Below, one piece after another: positions 16,417 through 26,810 of a DNA stretch of 64,000 nucleotides. The DNA comes from GCA-2729515 sp036336695. Lineage in GTDB: Bacteria; Myxococcota_A; UBA9160; SMWR01. The notes beneath the pieces were generated by a model. It saw only the letters and a list, made by a program, of their open reading frames with translations. It did not search any database and was not told where the DNA came from. The position numbers and the translations under genes were made by a program. The stretch is taken from positions 12,804 through 76,803 of the forward strand of contig JAYZFQ010000128.1 of NCBI GenBank assembly GCA_036336695.1. Reading direction: 5' to 3'. Position 1 is the first letter of the stretch; every line of letters starts with the position of its first letter.

Positions 16417-19128
16417 CTAACGCGACGCGGAGCCTCCGACTGCCGGGTCCTGCCCCGGGCCGCGCCACGCCAGGAGCGCGGGCAAAAGCACGAGGTTCGC
16501 CAGCAGGACGAAGAAGACACCGATCAACAACAACGCGCCGAGGGTTCCGAAACCCACGTGGTTCGACAGGGCCAGCGTGCCGAAACTCGCCATCGTCGTG
16601 AGCGCGCTGAAGAAGACCGCCTGGGCCGTGCTCGTCTCCAGCAGCTCGCGTTCGGGCGCTTCGGCGTGCCCGACGACTTCCACGGTGACCCGATGCCGAT
16701 GGACCAGGTGGATGCCGCTGTCGACACCGATGCCCAGCAGCAGGGGAAGCACGATGATGTTGGCGAAGTTGAACGGAATGCCGAGCACCGCCGCGCTTCC
16801 AGCGGTCAACAGCAGCGCGAGTCCCAGCGGCACGAGGACGAGGGCCATGTCGCCCAGACGCCGCCAGAGAGCGAAGAGCAGCAATGCCACGGCCGCCAGC
16901 GCCAGCGCGAGTGCCTCCTGAAACGAACGCACGACGGCGCGGCCGAACTCCAGGATGGTGACCGCGCTGCCGGTGGCTCCCGGCGCAACCTGCTTTACCG
17001 TATCGACGAAGCGCGCGTGGACGACGTTGTCGGACAGGTCGACACTCGACAAGACCTCGACCCGGGCGCGACCGTCGGGGGCGAGCATCCGACTCGACAG
17101 CGTCGCCGGCAGCGTCTCGAGAGACACGGGCGAAGGATCCGTGGCGACCCAGAGCGTTTCGAGTTGTCCGGGAAGCGCGCCGGTCAGGCTCCGCTCGAAG
17201 GCGGCGAGTTCCGCGCGCTGGCTCTCCTTTTCCTCGAGCCGCTCCAACCGCGCCAGGAAGCGGGCCAGGTAACGCGCCGCCCGGCGCGCGCTCTGGGCGC
17301 GGACGGGGTCGTTGTCTCCGAGCCAGGGAGCGCGGAGCGAAGTGAGCAGCGCCCGCAGCGTGGCGATCTGGTTCGCGAGGGGCGCTGCCGCCCGCTCTTC
17401 CCGCTGGGCCGGCGGTTCGGGCACGAAGTAACCGAGATCGGCGAGCAGTTCGAGCTTCTCCTCCTGGCCCTCGGGCACGTAGTCGGCAAGGGTCACCGCC
17501 CGCTCCACGACGTCCAGCGCCCGCAGCGACTCCGCGATTTCCTGTGCCGTCGCGATGTCCTCCGCCATCACGTCGACGGTCCAGGGCGGCGTCTCGCTCT
17601 CCGCCAGGAGGGCATTGAACGTCCGGACGGACTCCGTGTCCGGGTCCCGCATTTCCGCCACGTTGTGGTTGAAGCGCAGCGTGGGGAGCGCAGCCAACGC
17701 AGCGAGTCCGAGTGCGAGCGACACCCAGCGCACGCTCCGCGGGTGATGCGCGGCCGCAGTCACGACGAGCCGCTCGAACCAACGGACTCCGGGCCAGGCG
17801 CTCCCCGGCTCGCCGCCCTTCCAGACCGACAACAACGCGGGCAGGACGGTCAAGGTACAAAACAGGCTGATCAACATGCCGGTGCCCGCGATCAGACCCA
17901 ACTCACCCACCGCTTTGTAGTCGGTGGGAATGAAGACGAAGAAGCTCATCGCAGTCGTCAGCGCGCACAGCACCAGGGACCCGCCGACGTCCCGGGTCGT
18001 TTCCGCCAGCGCTTCGCGATGGGCGAGTTCCCGGCGCACGAGCTCGGCGTACCGCATCGCGAAGTGGATCCCGAAGTCGACGCCCAATCCGATGATCAGG
18101 ATCGCGAAGCAGATCGAGAGCAAGTTGACGTGGCCCACCGCCAGCGCTGCGAAGCCCGTGGTCCACGCAAGACTCACCAGCAGCGTGATGAGCACCGCGA
18201 GCACCAGGTGCGTCCGGCGCAGCGCCACCCCCAGGACGATCGCGACCAGTACCAGGGAGCCGCCGATGGCGAGGAACGCCCCGCGAGCCACACCGAGCAT
18301 TTCCTCGGTATTGAGCGCAACGTTTCCGGTGAGGCGAACCGTGATGCCGTTCTCGGGCACGAGGCCGAGTTCTCGCGCGGTCTCGCGAACCGACTGGATC
18401 ACCTGGTAGCCCGGCAGGATGTGGTCGAAATCGAAGACGGGCTGCAACACCACGACCCGACGCGCGGTATCGCCCGGGAGCGGGCGGCGCAGGATCATTT
18501 CCGTCCACGAAATGGGCCGGGCGTTCCCATCCAGTACGGCCTGGACGGCGCTGGACAGGGAATCGAAGATGACACTCAGGTCGACGGCAACCTCGGGGTG
18601 ACTCCGCGACTGTGCGATGCCGTCCTGGAGCATCGAGGCCATGCTCTCCAGGCTGCTGTCCTGGGCCACGGCTGCCAGCAGCGGCTGCACGCTCGCAAGC
18701 TGGTCCGTGAGGTCTTCGACGGACTCGACGTCGAGATACAGCAGCGCGTTGCGCTCGAAGAACGGGTCGCCTCCCGGCACGTACACGTCCCGGTAGCGCT
18801 CGGGTTCCTCTGCGAGCCGGTCGGCCAGGGTCCGAGCCGCATCACGCGCTTCTGCGGCGGTCTCCGCATCGATCACGACGAGGAGCGCTTCGTCGAGGAT
18901 CGGAAAGACTTCGGCAAACTCGTGGTAGTGCTTCCAGAACGGCAGGTCGTCGGACAGGATCGCGGTGTGGTGCGTATTGACGCCCAGCGTAAGGACCGCG
19001 TAGGCGATCACGGCGAGGGTCACCGCCCCGATCGCGGCGAGCACCGCGCCGGCGCGGCGCTGCACGGCGTCCACCCACGCGACGAGGAAGCGACTCCGGC
19101 TGCCTTGCATGGAAACGGGGTTCCTCAC
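16417..19128 (-). CDS. MMPL/RND family transporter, HpnN-like
   Basis: A 903-residue inner-membrane transporter. It has the two-half RND layout: a first membrane helix near residues 28-50, a periplasmic domain to about 270, a bundle of membrane helices 275-450, a second periplasmic domain to about 720 and a second bundle to the end. ILIIGLGVDFGIHFAMRY and LLGIGVDSGIHLVHRHR are the paired helix-4 motifs with the conserved acidic residue. The layout and length fit the hopanoid-associated HpnN group, which moves lipids toward the outer membrane. No hopanoid synthesis gene is in view, so the cargo is inference. The start is GTG 19128; ATG 19110 with AGGA upstream is an alternative. Confidence 0.8.
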   Translation of the reverse strand: MRNPVSMQGSRSRFLVAWVDAVQRRAGAVLAAIGAVTLAVIAYAVLTLGVNTHHTAILSDDLPFWKHYHEFAEVFPILDEALLVVIDAETAAEARDAARTLADRLAEEPERYRDVYVPGGDPFFERNALLYLDVESVEDLTDQLASVQPLLAAVAQDSSLESMASMLQDGIAQSRSHPEVAVDLSVIFDSLSSAVQAVLDGNARPISWTEMILRRPLPGDTARRVVVLQPVFDFDHILPGYQVIQSVRETARELGLVPENGITVRLTGNVALNTEEMLGVARGAFLAIGGSLVLVAIVLGVALRRTHLVLAVLITLLVSLAWTTGFAALAVGHVNLLSICFAILIIGLGVDFGIHFAMRYAELVRRELAHREALAETTRDVGGSLVLCALTTAMSFFVFIPTDYKAVGELGLIAGTGMLISLFCTLTVLPALLSVWKGGEPGSAWPGVRWFERLVVTAAAHHPRSVRWVSLALGLAALAALPTLRFNHNVAEMRDPDTESVRTFNALLAESETPPWTVDVMAEDIATAQEIAESLRALDVVERAVTLADYVPEGQEEKLELLADLGYFVPEPPAQREERAAAPLANQIATLRALLTSLRAPWLGDNDPVRAQSARRAARYLARFLARLERLEEKESQRAELAAFERSLTGALPGQLETLWVATDPSPVSLETLPATLSSRMLAPDGRARVEVLSSVDLSDNVVHARFVDTVKQVAPGATGSAVTILEFGRAVVRSFQEALALALAAVALLLFALWRRLGDMALVLVPLGLALLLTAGSAAVLGIPFNFANIIVLPLLLGIGVDSGIHLVHRHRVTVEVVGHAEAPERELLETSTAQAVFFSALTTMASFGTLALSNHVGFGTLGALLLIGVFFVLLANLVLLPALLAWRGPGQDPAVGGSASR

Positions 19129-19167
19129 CGGCTACGGCGCGAAGGAATAGCAGATCCGCGGCACCCT

Positions 19168-19881
19168 TCAGGCGGCCGCGAGCTGCGCGAAGCGACGCAG
19201 CAATGCCGGACCTTGCGGACTCTCCTCCACGCCACTTTCGAGGCGTGCGGGGTCGATCCCCTCCGCGCGCAGGATCTCCCGGCGCGCCACGAGATAGGCC
19301 CGCATCACCTCGGCGTCGAACTCCGGGTGGAACTGGACGCCCCAGGCGCGCTCGCCCACGGCGAAGGCGTGGTTCGCGTCCAGGTCGCTCTCGGCCAGGC
19401 GGCGCGCGCCGGGGGGCAGCGACACGACGGATTCCACGTGGGTCGCCTGGACACGCAGGGGCGCGTCGAACCCGGCGAGGAGCGGATCGGCCTGGGCCTC
19501 CGGGAGGAGCCGCAGCCGAACGGTGCCCATCTCGCGACCGTTCGGGTTGGGCGCCACCACGCCCCCGAGCGCCTGGGCGAGGAGTTGGTGCCCATAGCAG
19601 ACGCCCAGCACCGGCGTGCTGGCCTCCACCGCGGCCCGCAGCCAGGCCCCGGCCGCCTCGCTCCACGGCGCGCGCGCGCTCACCATCGCGCTTGATCCCG
19701 TCACGACGACCCCGGCCGGGCGGTCGGGCGGCGGCGGCGCCTCGCCCGCATGCGCCGCCACCACCTTTACCCGCTCCCGCGCGACGCCGAGCCCCGCCAG
19801 GAACCAGTCTTCGTAGTCTCCCCGGCGCGCGAGGAGTTCGGGCAGTGTCGTCCCGGTCTTGAGAATGACGAACTCAGTCAC
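19168..19881 (-). CDS. Class I glutamine amidotransferase (GMP-synthase-like, YfeJ type)
   Basis: A 237-residue amidotransferase domain without a synthetase domain. VVTGSSAMV is the oxyanion loop region. GVCYGHQLLAQALGG has the nucleophilic cysteine, and VQFHPEF has the catalytic histidine and glutamate. These proteins are annotated as GMP-synthase-like but the lone domain acts on unknown gamma-glutamyl substrates. The start is GTG 19881, overlapping the end of the SDR gene by eight bases, so the two are coupled. There is a second, distantly related enzyme at 13283-13975. Confidence 0.82.
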   Translation of the reverse strand: MTEFVILKTGTTLPELLARRGDYEDWFLAGLGVARERVKVVAAHAGEAPPPPDRPAGVVVTGSSAMVSARAPWSEAAGAWLRAAVEASTPVLGVCYGHQLLAQALGGVVAPNPNGREMGTVRLRLLPEAQADPLLAGFDAPLRVQATHVESVVSLPPGARRLAESDLDANHAFAVGERAWGVQFHPEFDAEVMRAYLVARREILRAEGIDPARLESGVEESPQGPALLRRFAQLAAA

Positions 19882-20710
19882 GCCCCACCCCGGAGACGGT
19901 TCCGGCCGGGCAGACCACAGAGACCTCGAAGCCGCCGTCCGCACTCCGGAGCCAGGCCCCGGCCGCGAGGGTTCCCCCGTCGACGGGGAGCGTGGCACCC
20001 GTGACGAAGCCCGCGAGATCCGAAGCCAGGAAGATCACCGCTCCCGCCACATCGTCCGGGCTCCCGGGCCGGGGCAGCGGCGTGCGGCCCTCTCCGAGCG
20101 GACCGGTTCCCGGGGTGGGGATCATGTCGGGGGCCACGCAGTTGACGCGAATGTGCCGGTCGGCGAGTTCCAGGGCCAGGCTCTTGGTGAGACTCGCAAC
20201 GCCCGCCTTCATGGCCGAGTACACCGCGAAACCCGGACCCGCCCGGTGCGCTTCGACCGACGTCACGTTCACGATCGCGCCGCCACGATCGGGAAACAGG
20301 GGCAGGAAGGCCCGGATGCAGTGCGTCACGCTCGTGAAGTTCTCGTGGACCAGCGCCTCCTGGGCGTTGGGCGACAGGGAGAGAAAATCCGCCTGGAAGG
20401 TGCCCCCCGCGTTGTTCACCAACACATCCACACGGCCGAAGACCGGCGCGACTTCGGCCGCGAAAGCGGCCACGCCCTCTCCGTCCCGCACGTCGAGCTC
20501 CCGGGAAACGACACGGCGACCCGTGGCTTCGACAGCCCGCGAAACCGCCGACAGACCCGCGGCGTCCCGGTCGCACAGGGCCAGGTCCGCGCCGAAGCGC
20601 GCGCATCCCTCGGCCACCGCGCGCCCGATTCCCGCGGCGGCGCCCGTCACGACCACCACGCGGCCGTCCAGCCTCGCTTGCTCCGGGTCCAATGCCATCG
20701 CGCCGTCCAT
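19874..20710 (-). CDS. Short-chain dehydrogenase/reductase
   Basis: A 278-residue classical SDR. VVVTGAAAGIGRAVAEG is the cofactor-binding TGxxxGIG; LCDRD after the second strand suggests NAD(H) preference. VLVNNAGG is the NNAG motif, and the catalytic triad is Ser in NVTSVEAH with Y-x-x-x-K in YSAMKAG. The C-terminus has the usual FVTGATLPVDGG plus about 25 extra residues. ATG 20710 is used; ATG 20698 (MALDPEQ) is equally plausible. Substrate unknown. It is transcribed away from the LLM oxidoreductase gene, 79 bases apart. Confidence 0.82.
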   Translation of the reverse strand: MDGAMALDPEQARLDGRVVVVTGAAAGIGRAVAEGCARFGADLALCDRDAAGLSAVSRAVEATGRRVVSRELDVRDGEGVAAFAAEVAPVFGRVDVLVNNAGGTFQADFLSLSPNAQEALVHENFTSVTHCIRAFLPLFPDRGGAIVNVTSVEAHRAGPGFAVYSAMKAGVASLTKSLALELADRHIRVNCVAPDMIPTPGTGPLGEGRTPLPRPGSPDDVAGAVIFLASDLAGFVTGATLPVDGGTLAAGAWLRSADGGFEVSVVCPAGTVSGVGRD

Positions 20711-20789
20711 TCAATCGCGAAGCGGGTCGCGACACAACCGGTGTAGAATCGGGCGCGGCCGGATGGGCCCGACGAAAACGGGAGGCGAC

Positions 20790-21728
20790 ATGGCGAGAGC
20801 GGCGCGGTTCGGCGTCACGCTTCCCCAGATCAAGCGCAGCTGGTCCGAGGCGAAAGCCGCTGCCGTCGAGTTCGACCGCCTGGGCTTCGACTCGGTCTGG
20901 GTCTGCGATCACCTCTACGGCGTCCCGATGCCGAGCCTCCCCATCCTCGAGGCATGGACGCAACTCGCCGCCGTGGGGGCGGTCACGGAACGCGTGGGCC
21001 TCGGAACACTCGTGACACCCCCCTTTTTCCGCCATCCGTCGGTCCTGGCCCAGCAGATCGCCACCCTGGACCAGATTTCCGGCGGGCGGGCGACGCCCGG
21101 CTTCGGTGCGGGCTGGTTCGAACCCGAGTTCACGAGCCTGGGTCTGCCCTTTCCGAAGCTCCCCGAGCGGCTCGAAGCCCTGGACGAGAGCCTCGCGATC
21201 CTGAAATCGCTCTGGACCGAGGAAACCACCACCTTCGAGGGCCGGCACTTCACACTCCGCGACGCCCGCTGCGAACCCAAGCCGGTTCGCCCGCCTCCGA
21301 TCCTGGTCGGCGGGGGCGGCGAGCGCGTCCTCATGGGCATCGCGGCGCGTCACGCCGACGTTTGGAACAACATGGCCGTCTTCCAGCCCCAGCTCGCCCA
21401 CAAGGTCGAAGCGCTGCAACGCCGGTGCGACGAAGTCGGGCGGGACTTCGACAGCATCGAGATCTCCCAGCAGTGCGTGGTGGTGATCGCCGAAGACGAG
21501 ACGACGGCTCGCGCCCACCTCGAGAAGGCGAAGAAGATCTACGGCGGCCACATGGGCGCAAGTCTCGAGGAGCACGGGATCTGGGGTGCACCCGAGCAGG
21601 TGATCGAGCGCATCGAGCGCCACCGCGCCCTGGGCTGCAGCTTCTTTCCCGTCGAGTTCTTCGGCCGGGACACCCGCGAACCGGCCCGGATCTTCGCCGA
21701 GGCCGTGATGCCCGCCTTCCGCGACTAG
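20790..21728 (+). CDS. LLM-class (luciferase-like) flavin/F420-dependent oxidoreductase
   Basis: A 312-residue TIM-barrel oxidoreductase of the bacterial luciferase superfamily. The N-terminus reads RFGVTLPQI; GFDSVWVCDHL, LGTLVTPPFFRHP and GRATPGFGAGWFEPEF are family landmarks. PPPILVGGGGERVL near residue 180 binds the cofactor phosphate. Members use FMNH2 or coenzyme F420; no F420-synthesis gene is in the window to decide. The start is ATG 20790 with GGAGG five bases upstream, and a TAGAAT -10 at 20744-20749. The likely role is oxidation of an alcohol or aldehyde, or a monooxygenase step. Confidence 0.85.
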   Translation: MARAARFGVTLPQIKRSWSEAKAAAVEFDRLGFDSVWVCDHLYGVPMPSLPILEAWTQLAAVGAVTERVGLGTLVTPPFFRHPSVLAQQIATLDQISGGRATPGFGAGWFEPEFTSLGLPFPKLPERLEALDESLAILKSLWTEETTTFEGRHFTLRDARCEPKPVRPPPILVGGGGERVLMGIAARHADVWNNMAVFQPQLAHKVEALQRRCDEVGRDFDSIEISQQCVVVIAEDETTARAHLEKAKKIYGGHMGASLEEHGIWGAPEQVIERIERHRALGCSFFPVEFFGRDTREPARIFAEAVMPAFRD

Positions 21729-21743
21729 GCCCGGACGCCCGGG

Positions 21744-22274
21744 CTAACCCGTCGCAACCAGGCGGGCAAGCGCTGCGACGTGGGAATCCTCGGCGCCGAT
21801 CTCGTCCAGCGCTGCCGCCAGGCGCAACACGTATTCCGCGTTCTCGCCCGAGGGTCCCCGGGAGCCCCGCACCTGGCGGGCGATGGCTTCGAGGGGTGCG
21901 GGGCCGAGGTAGTTCGGGTTCGCGGGGCCCGCGATGTAGACGAGCGCCACTCGCGGGGATCCCGCCTCGACATGCACCGGGACCTCCCGGCGCTCGAAGC
22001 CGCCCTGCTCGCGCCGATCGAGCCCGGCCAGGACCACCCCCCGGTCGCAGGACGCGACGCGGTAGGCGACGCCCCAGCAGCGCGTCCCGGGTTCGGCAAC
22101 GAGGGTCACGACGCGCCCGGGCGCGCCGGGCACGCCGCGGTGGTCGGTCGAGCCCTGCCAGAAGCGGCGCGCGTAGTCCGCGATCCAGCCGGCCCGCCGC
22201 TCCACGTGGGGAAAGTCGGGCCGCCAGACCAGGGAGCCGTAACCGAAAATCCAGAGTTCACCTGCCGACGGCAT
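21744..22274 (-). CDS. ChaC-like gamma-glutamylcyclotransferase
   Basis: A 176-residue ChaC family protein. W-I-F-G-Y-G-S-L-V-W-R-P-D-F is the diagnostic N-terminal YGSL motif, and the catalytic glutamate lies in G-G-F-E-R-R-E-V. C-terminal ANPNYLGPAPLEAIARQV is typical for the family. ChaC enzymes cut glutathione to 5-oxoproline and Cys-Gly. It stands tail to tail with the LLM gene (15 bases) and head to head with the next SDR gene (23 bases), so both promoters are packed into a very short space. Confidence 0.88.
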   Translation of the reverse strand: MPSAGELWIFGYGSLVWRPDFPHVERRAGWIADYARRFWQGSTDHRGVPGAPGRVVTLVAEPGTRCWGVAYRVASCDRGVVLAGLDRREQGGFERREVPVHVEAGSPRVALVYIAGPANPNYLGPAPLEAIARQVRGSRGPSGENAEYVLRLAAALDEIGAEDSHVAALARLVATG

Positions 22275-22283
22275 CGCTTCGGG

Positions 22284-22289
22284 TAGGAT
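22284..22289 (+). promoter_or_regulatory. -10-like TAGGAT for a probably leaderless SDR transcript
   Basis: TAGGAT ends eight bases before the ATG at 22298, where no Shine-Dalgarno sequence is present. The spacing is the same as at 13283 and 61322. Confidence 0.35.
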
Positions 22290-22297
22290 GCCAGACC

Positions 22298-23152
22298 ATG
22301 CCGGACCTATCGGGCAAGACCTGTGTCGTCACCGGAGCCACCTCGGGGATCGGCGAATCCACCGCCCGGGCACTCGTGGAAATGGGAGCACGCGTGGTGG
22401 TCGTGGGGCGCAGCCCGGAACGGGGCGAAGCAACCCTGGCGCGCCTGGCTGCGGCGGGGGGCACCGGGCGGGCAGAGCTACGCCTCGCCGACCTCGCCTC
22501 CCTGGCCGAAGTCCGGCGCCTCGCCGGTGAAATCCTGGAGACTTGTCCGGAACTCCACCTGCTCGTCAACAACGCCGGTGTGGTGAACCTCGAGCGCCGG
22601 GTCACCGTCGACGGCTTCGAAGAAACCTTCGCCGTCAACCACCTGGCCTATTTCGCGCTCACGAACCTGCTCCGGGAACGCCTGGTCTCGAGCGCGCCCG
22701 CCCGGATCGTGAACGTGGCTTCGGATGCCCACCGTTTCGGCTCCCTGGACCTCGACGATCTCCAGAGCGAACACCGCTACCGGTCGATGCGGACCTACGG
22801 GCGCTCGAAGTCGGCGAACATCCTTTTCACCGTCGAGCTGGCAGGCCGCCTCGCCGGGACCGGCGTCACGGCAAACGCGCTTCACCCCGGCGCCGTCGCG
22901 TCGCGGTTGGGCGCACAGAACGGCTGGCTCGGAAGCGTCGTGACGGGCGTGCTGAAACCCTTCTTCAAGACGCCGGACCAGGGTGCACGGACCTCGGTCC
23001 ACGTCGCGACGGCTCCGGAACTGGCAGGGGTTTCCGGAGCCTACTTCGCGAACTGCCGCGAAAAACAACCCGCCGCCCCGGCCCGAGACCCGCAAACCGC
23101 ACGCCGCCTCTGGGAAACCAGCGCTCGGATGACGGAAACGGGAGACGGCTGA
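22298..23152 (+). CDS. Short-chain dehydrogenase (retinol-dehydrogenase-like)
   Basis: A 284-residue SDR of the WWOX/retinol-dehydrogenase-like group. CVVTGATSGIGESTARAL binds the cofactor, and VVVGRSPERGE after strand two suggests NADP(H). LLVNNAGV, VNVASDAH with the serine and YGRSKSAN with Tyr and Lys are the active-site parts. NALHPGAVASRLG and the C-terminal extension fit the group, which acts on hydrophobic alcohols or ketones. The next gene, apaG, begins within its stop codon (TGATG), so the two are coupled. Confidence 0.85.
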   Translation: MPDLSGKTCVVTGATSGIGESTARALVEMGARVVVVGRSPERGEATLARLAAAGGTGRAELRLADLASLAEVRRLAGEILETCPELHLLVNNAGVVNLERRVTVDGFEETFAVNHLAYFALTNLLRERLVSSAPARIVNVASDAHRFGSLDLDDLQSEHRYRSMRTYGRSKSANILFTVELAGRLAGTGVTANALHPGAVASRLGAQNGWLGSVVTGVLKPFFKTPDQGARTSVHVATAPELAGVSGAYFANCREKQPAAPARDPQTARRLWETSARMTETGDG

Positions 23153-23538
23153 TGGACGGCTCCGAGGCCACGACCCAGGGCATCCGCGTGGAGGTCGTCA
23201 CCCAGTACGCACCGGACCACTCACGCCCCGGCGAGCGCTGGTTCTTCCTCTACACGATCACCATCACCAACGAGGGCAGCGAAACGGTGCAGTTGATCTC
23301 GCGGCACTGGGTCATCACGGACGGGGCGGGCCAGGTGGAGGAAGTGCGCGGGCCGGGCGTGGTCGGGGAGCAGCCGGTGCTCGAACCCGGCACCGCCTAC
23401 CAGTACACATCGGGCTGCCCTCTTTCGACGCCCTTCGGCTCGATGGAGGGCAGCTACCAGATGGTGACCCGCAACGGCGGGCAGTTCGACGCGGAGATTG
23501 CCCCCTTCCTGCTGCGGGAGCCGGGAGCCATCCACTAG
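23152..23538 (+). CDS. apaG: ApaG family protein (Co2+/Mg2+ efflux-associated)
   Basis: A 128-residue single-domain protein of the ApaG fold (fibronectin type III-like). Family landmarks are FFLYTITITNEGSETVQL, SRHWVITDG, EVRGPGVVGEQP and YTSGCPLSTPFGSMEGSY. The ligand-binding loop GPGVVGEQP is intact. In enterobacteria apaG sits with apaH and ksgA. Here it is coupled to an SDR instead, so the usual context is absent. Its biochemical role is not firmly known. ATG 23152 overlaps the SDR stop by one base. Confidence 0.92.
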   Translation: MDGSEATTQGIRVEVVTQYAPDHSRPGERWFFLYTITITNEGSETVQLISRHWVITDGAGQVEEVRGPGVVGEQPVLEPGTAYQYTSGCPLSTPFGSMEGSYQMVTRNGGQFDAEIAPFLLREPGAIH

Positions 23539-23541
23539 GCA

Positions 23542-23605
23542 TTGACACCCCGGCTCCAGCTTGGAACACTTAATCCGCATAAACAGATAAATACTGCGGC
23601 CCCCC
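23542..23605 (+). promoter_or_regulatory. AT-rich promoter region of ahcY
   Basis: A perfect -35 hexamer TTGACA lies at 23542-23547. Candidate -10 sequences downstream are weak: AACACT (23565-23570) with a 17-base spacer is the best-spaced. An AT-rich stretch (about 23565-23595) containing TTAATC and GATAAAT follows, unusual in this window. TTAATC also occurs in the metH promoter island at 34661. No SAH-riboswitch-like stem pattern could be built by eye. Confidence 0.4.
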
Positions 23606-23623
23606 ATGCCGACAGGAGAAACC

Positions 23624-25081
<1,458 letters not shown>

Positions 25082-25108
25082 GTCTGCGCCAGGGGCCTGG
25101 CAGAACGC

Positions 25109-26098
25109 ATGAACGCATCGAGCCGCGGATTTTCCGAGAACGACTACTCCAACTCGTTCTCGAGGATCCGCGGGAGCCTGCACGATTCCGCGGGGCAGCC
25201 GTATGCGGAGTTCGTCCGCTCCCTCGAACCCGATTACCGCCTGGCCTGGCGCGATGTCGCGGTGGGATACGCGGCGCTCGCCGCGACGCTCGTCGTCGTC
25301 TGGATGGCGGGCACCGGGCTGTTCGGCCTGATCATCGCGCTGCTGGGAGCGATCTCCGTCGGGTACTGGAGCGCGTACATCTACCTCTTCGTCCACGCCG
25401 CCGCGCACTACAACATGGCCGCCGACTCGTCGCAAAACGACCGCCTGACCAATCTCTTCGTCTGCTGGCTCTCGGGTACGGAAGTCAAGTCCTGGCGACG
25501 CGTGCACCTCGAACACCACCGGGCGCTCGGCGCTACGGACGATTCGGAGAGCAGCTACTTCGAGGCGCCGACGGCGGGTTTCATCCTCAAGACGCTCACC
25601 GGCCTGTACGCCCTGGAGGTCATGCTCAAGCGCAGGCGTCGATTGCAGTCCCTGCGCAAGACGGAGAGTTCCTTCCTGCCGCTCCTCTACGCATCGAGCC
25701 TGCACGGCCTGCTGGTGCTGGCGTTCCTGCTGGCCGGCGCCTGGCCCGTCGCCCTGGCCTGGGTGCTCGGCGTCGGGTCCTGCTTTCCCTTCTTCAGTGC
25801 GGTGCGCCAGATGCTCGAGCACCGGCGCCTCGACGCCGACCCGAGCGTCGACTACGACCGGGAGCCCCACGGCGCCCTGACCCGGATGTTCGGCGACGAC
25901 CTGTTTTCCAGGACGCTCGGCGGTGCCGGTCTCAATCGCCACCTGCTGCACCACTGGGAACCTCAGGCTTCCTACACGGTGCTCCCCGACCTGGAGTCCT
26001 TTCTGCTGAAGACCGAAGTTGCCCCCGTGATCGAATCGCGGCGCAGCGACTACCTCGCCCTCTTCCGGTACTTCTTCTTCTCCAGACCGGCGGCTTGA
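25109..26098 (+). CDS. Membrane fatty-acid-desaturase-family protein
   Basis: A 329-residue integral membrane protein of the desaturase/hydroxylase superfamily. The three histidine clusters that hold the di-iron site are H96-A-A-A-H100, H133-L-E-H-H137 and H278-L-L-H-H282. Membrane segments lie near residues 52-68, 70-95, 195-225 and possibly more. The substrate (acyl lipid, sterol or carotenoid) cannot be deduced. It begins 27 bases after ahcY and may be co-transcribed with it, though a link to the methyl cycle is not obvious. Confidence 0.8.
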   Translation: MNASSRGFSENDYSNSFSRIRGSLHDSAGQPYAEFVRSLEPDYRLAWRDVAVGYAALAATLVVVWMAGTGLFGLIIALLGAISVGYWSAYIYLFVHAAAHYNMAADSSQNDRLTNLFVCWLSGTEVKSWRRVHLEHHRALGATDDSESSYFEAPTAGFILKTLTGLYALEVMLKRRRRLQSLRKTESSFLPLLYASSLHGLLVLAFLLAGAWPVALAWVLGVGSCFPFFSAVRQMLEHRRLDADPSVDYDREPHGALTRMFGDDLFSRTLGGAGLNRHLLHHWEPQASYTVLPDLESFLLKTEVAPVIESRRSDYLALFRYFFFSRPAA

Positions 26099-26114
26099 GC
26101 CTGGCCGGCGGCCG

Positions 26115-26810
26115 CTAGGGCGCGGGTTCGCCCGAGCCGACGAGGCTGCGCAGCCGCCTGCGAAAGCCGGGGTGAGCCAGGGGCACGACGCCCGAGAGCA
26201 CCAGCAGGGTGGTGGCGATCCAGAAATCCGGCGACGTCACGTCCAACAAGTTCGCGCCCAGGTACGAGTAGAGACCGGCGCGAACCAGCGCCGCCGGGCC
26301 CACGCTCAACAAAAACATGGGGGCCGTAATGCCCGTGACTCCCGCGGCGAAGTAGAACGGTGTGAGCACCCCCCACGGGTGGGCCGTCGTGATCGCGAGA
26401 AACGGCGGACCCGCGGTGCGCGCGCGAAGCTCGAACTGGGGCCACCGCGCGTGGATCCGGGGCAGCACCCAGTCCCGCCCCATGAACCGCGCGATGCCGT
26501 ACAGCACGCAGGCGTTGAGAGCGATGCCCACGCCGCCGAACACGGTGCCGAGCCCCGCGCCGAACAGCAGGCCCGCCGAGGTCAAGACCAGGACCGAGGG
26601 CAGCGCAAACAGCTGGCGCACGCAGACGAGGGCCAGGAAGATGACCGGCGCCCAGAGCCCGAACCCGGCCACCGTGGACTGGATCGACGCGGCGGACCAC
26701 TCGATCCCGAGCGACCGGCGCAGGAAATGGGTCGCCGCCAGGGCAAGGACGACCGCAGCGGCGATCCCGACGCTCCGCAGCCAGAGCCGGCGCCGGGGCG
26801 GCGGCGTCAA
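26115..26810 (-). CDS. TVP38/TMEM64 (VTT/DedA-like) membrane protein
   Basis: A 231-residue inner-membrane protein. Predicted membrane helices lie near residues 12-30, 48-70, 75-100, 150-172, 178-195 and 198-215. The VTT domain signature is seen in LPSVLVLTSAGLLFG followed by GIALNACVLYGIARFMGR. Such proteins are linked to phospholipid scrambling or undecaprenyl-phosphate recycling in other bacteria; the role here is inferred. The start is TTG 26810, inside the stop of the AsmA-like gene (TTGA overlap). Confidence 0.75.
   Translation of the reverse strand: MTPPPRRRLWLRSVGIAAAVVLALAATHFLRRSLGIEWSAASIQSTVAGFGLWAPVIFLALVCVRQLFALPSVLVLTSAGLLFGAGLGTVFGGVGIALNACVLYGIARFMGRDWVLPRIHARWPQFELRARTAGPPFLAITTAHPWGVLTPFYFAAGVTGITAPMFLLSVGPAALVRAGLYSYLGANLLDVTSPDFWIATTLLVLSGVVPLAHPGFRRRLRSLVGSGEPAP

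Noticed and set aside
15073..19695. Very long open frame (about 1540 codons) on the plus strand, antisense to the MMPL exporter
   Set aside because: It is low-complexity in R, H, Q and E, crosses several real genes and has no family motif. GC-rich antisense frames stay open by chance.
23539..23623. SAH riboswitch before ahcY
   Set aside because: I could not assemble the conserved stems and core. The region is too short and AT-rich.
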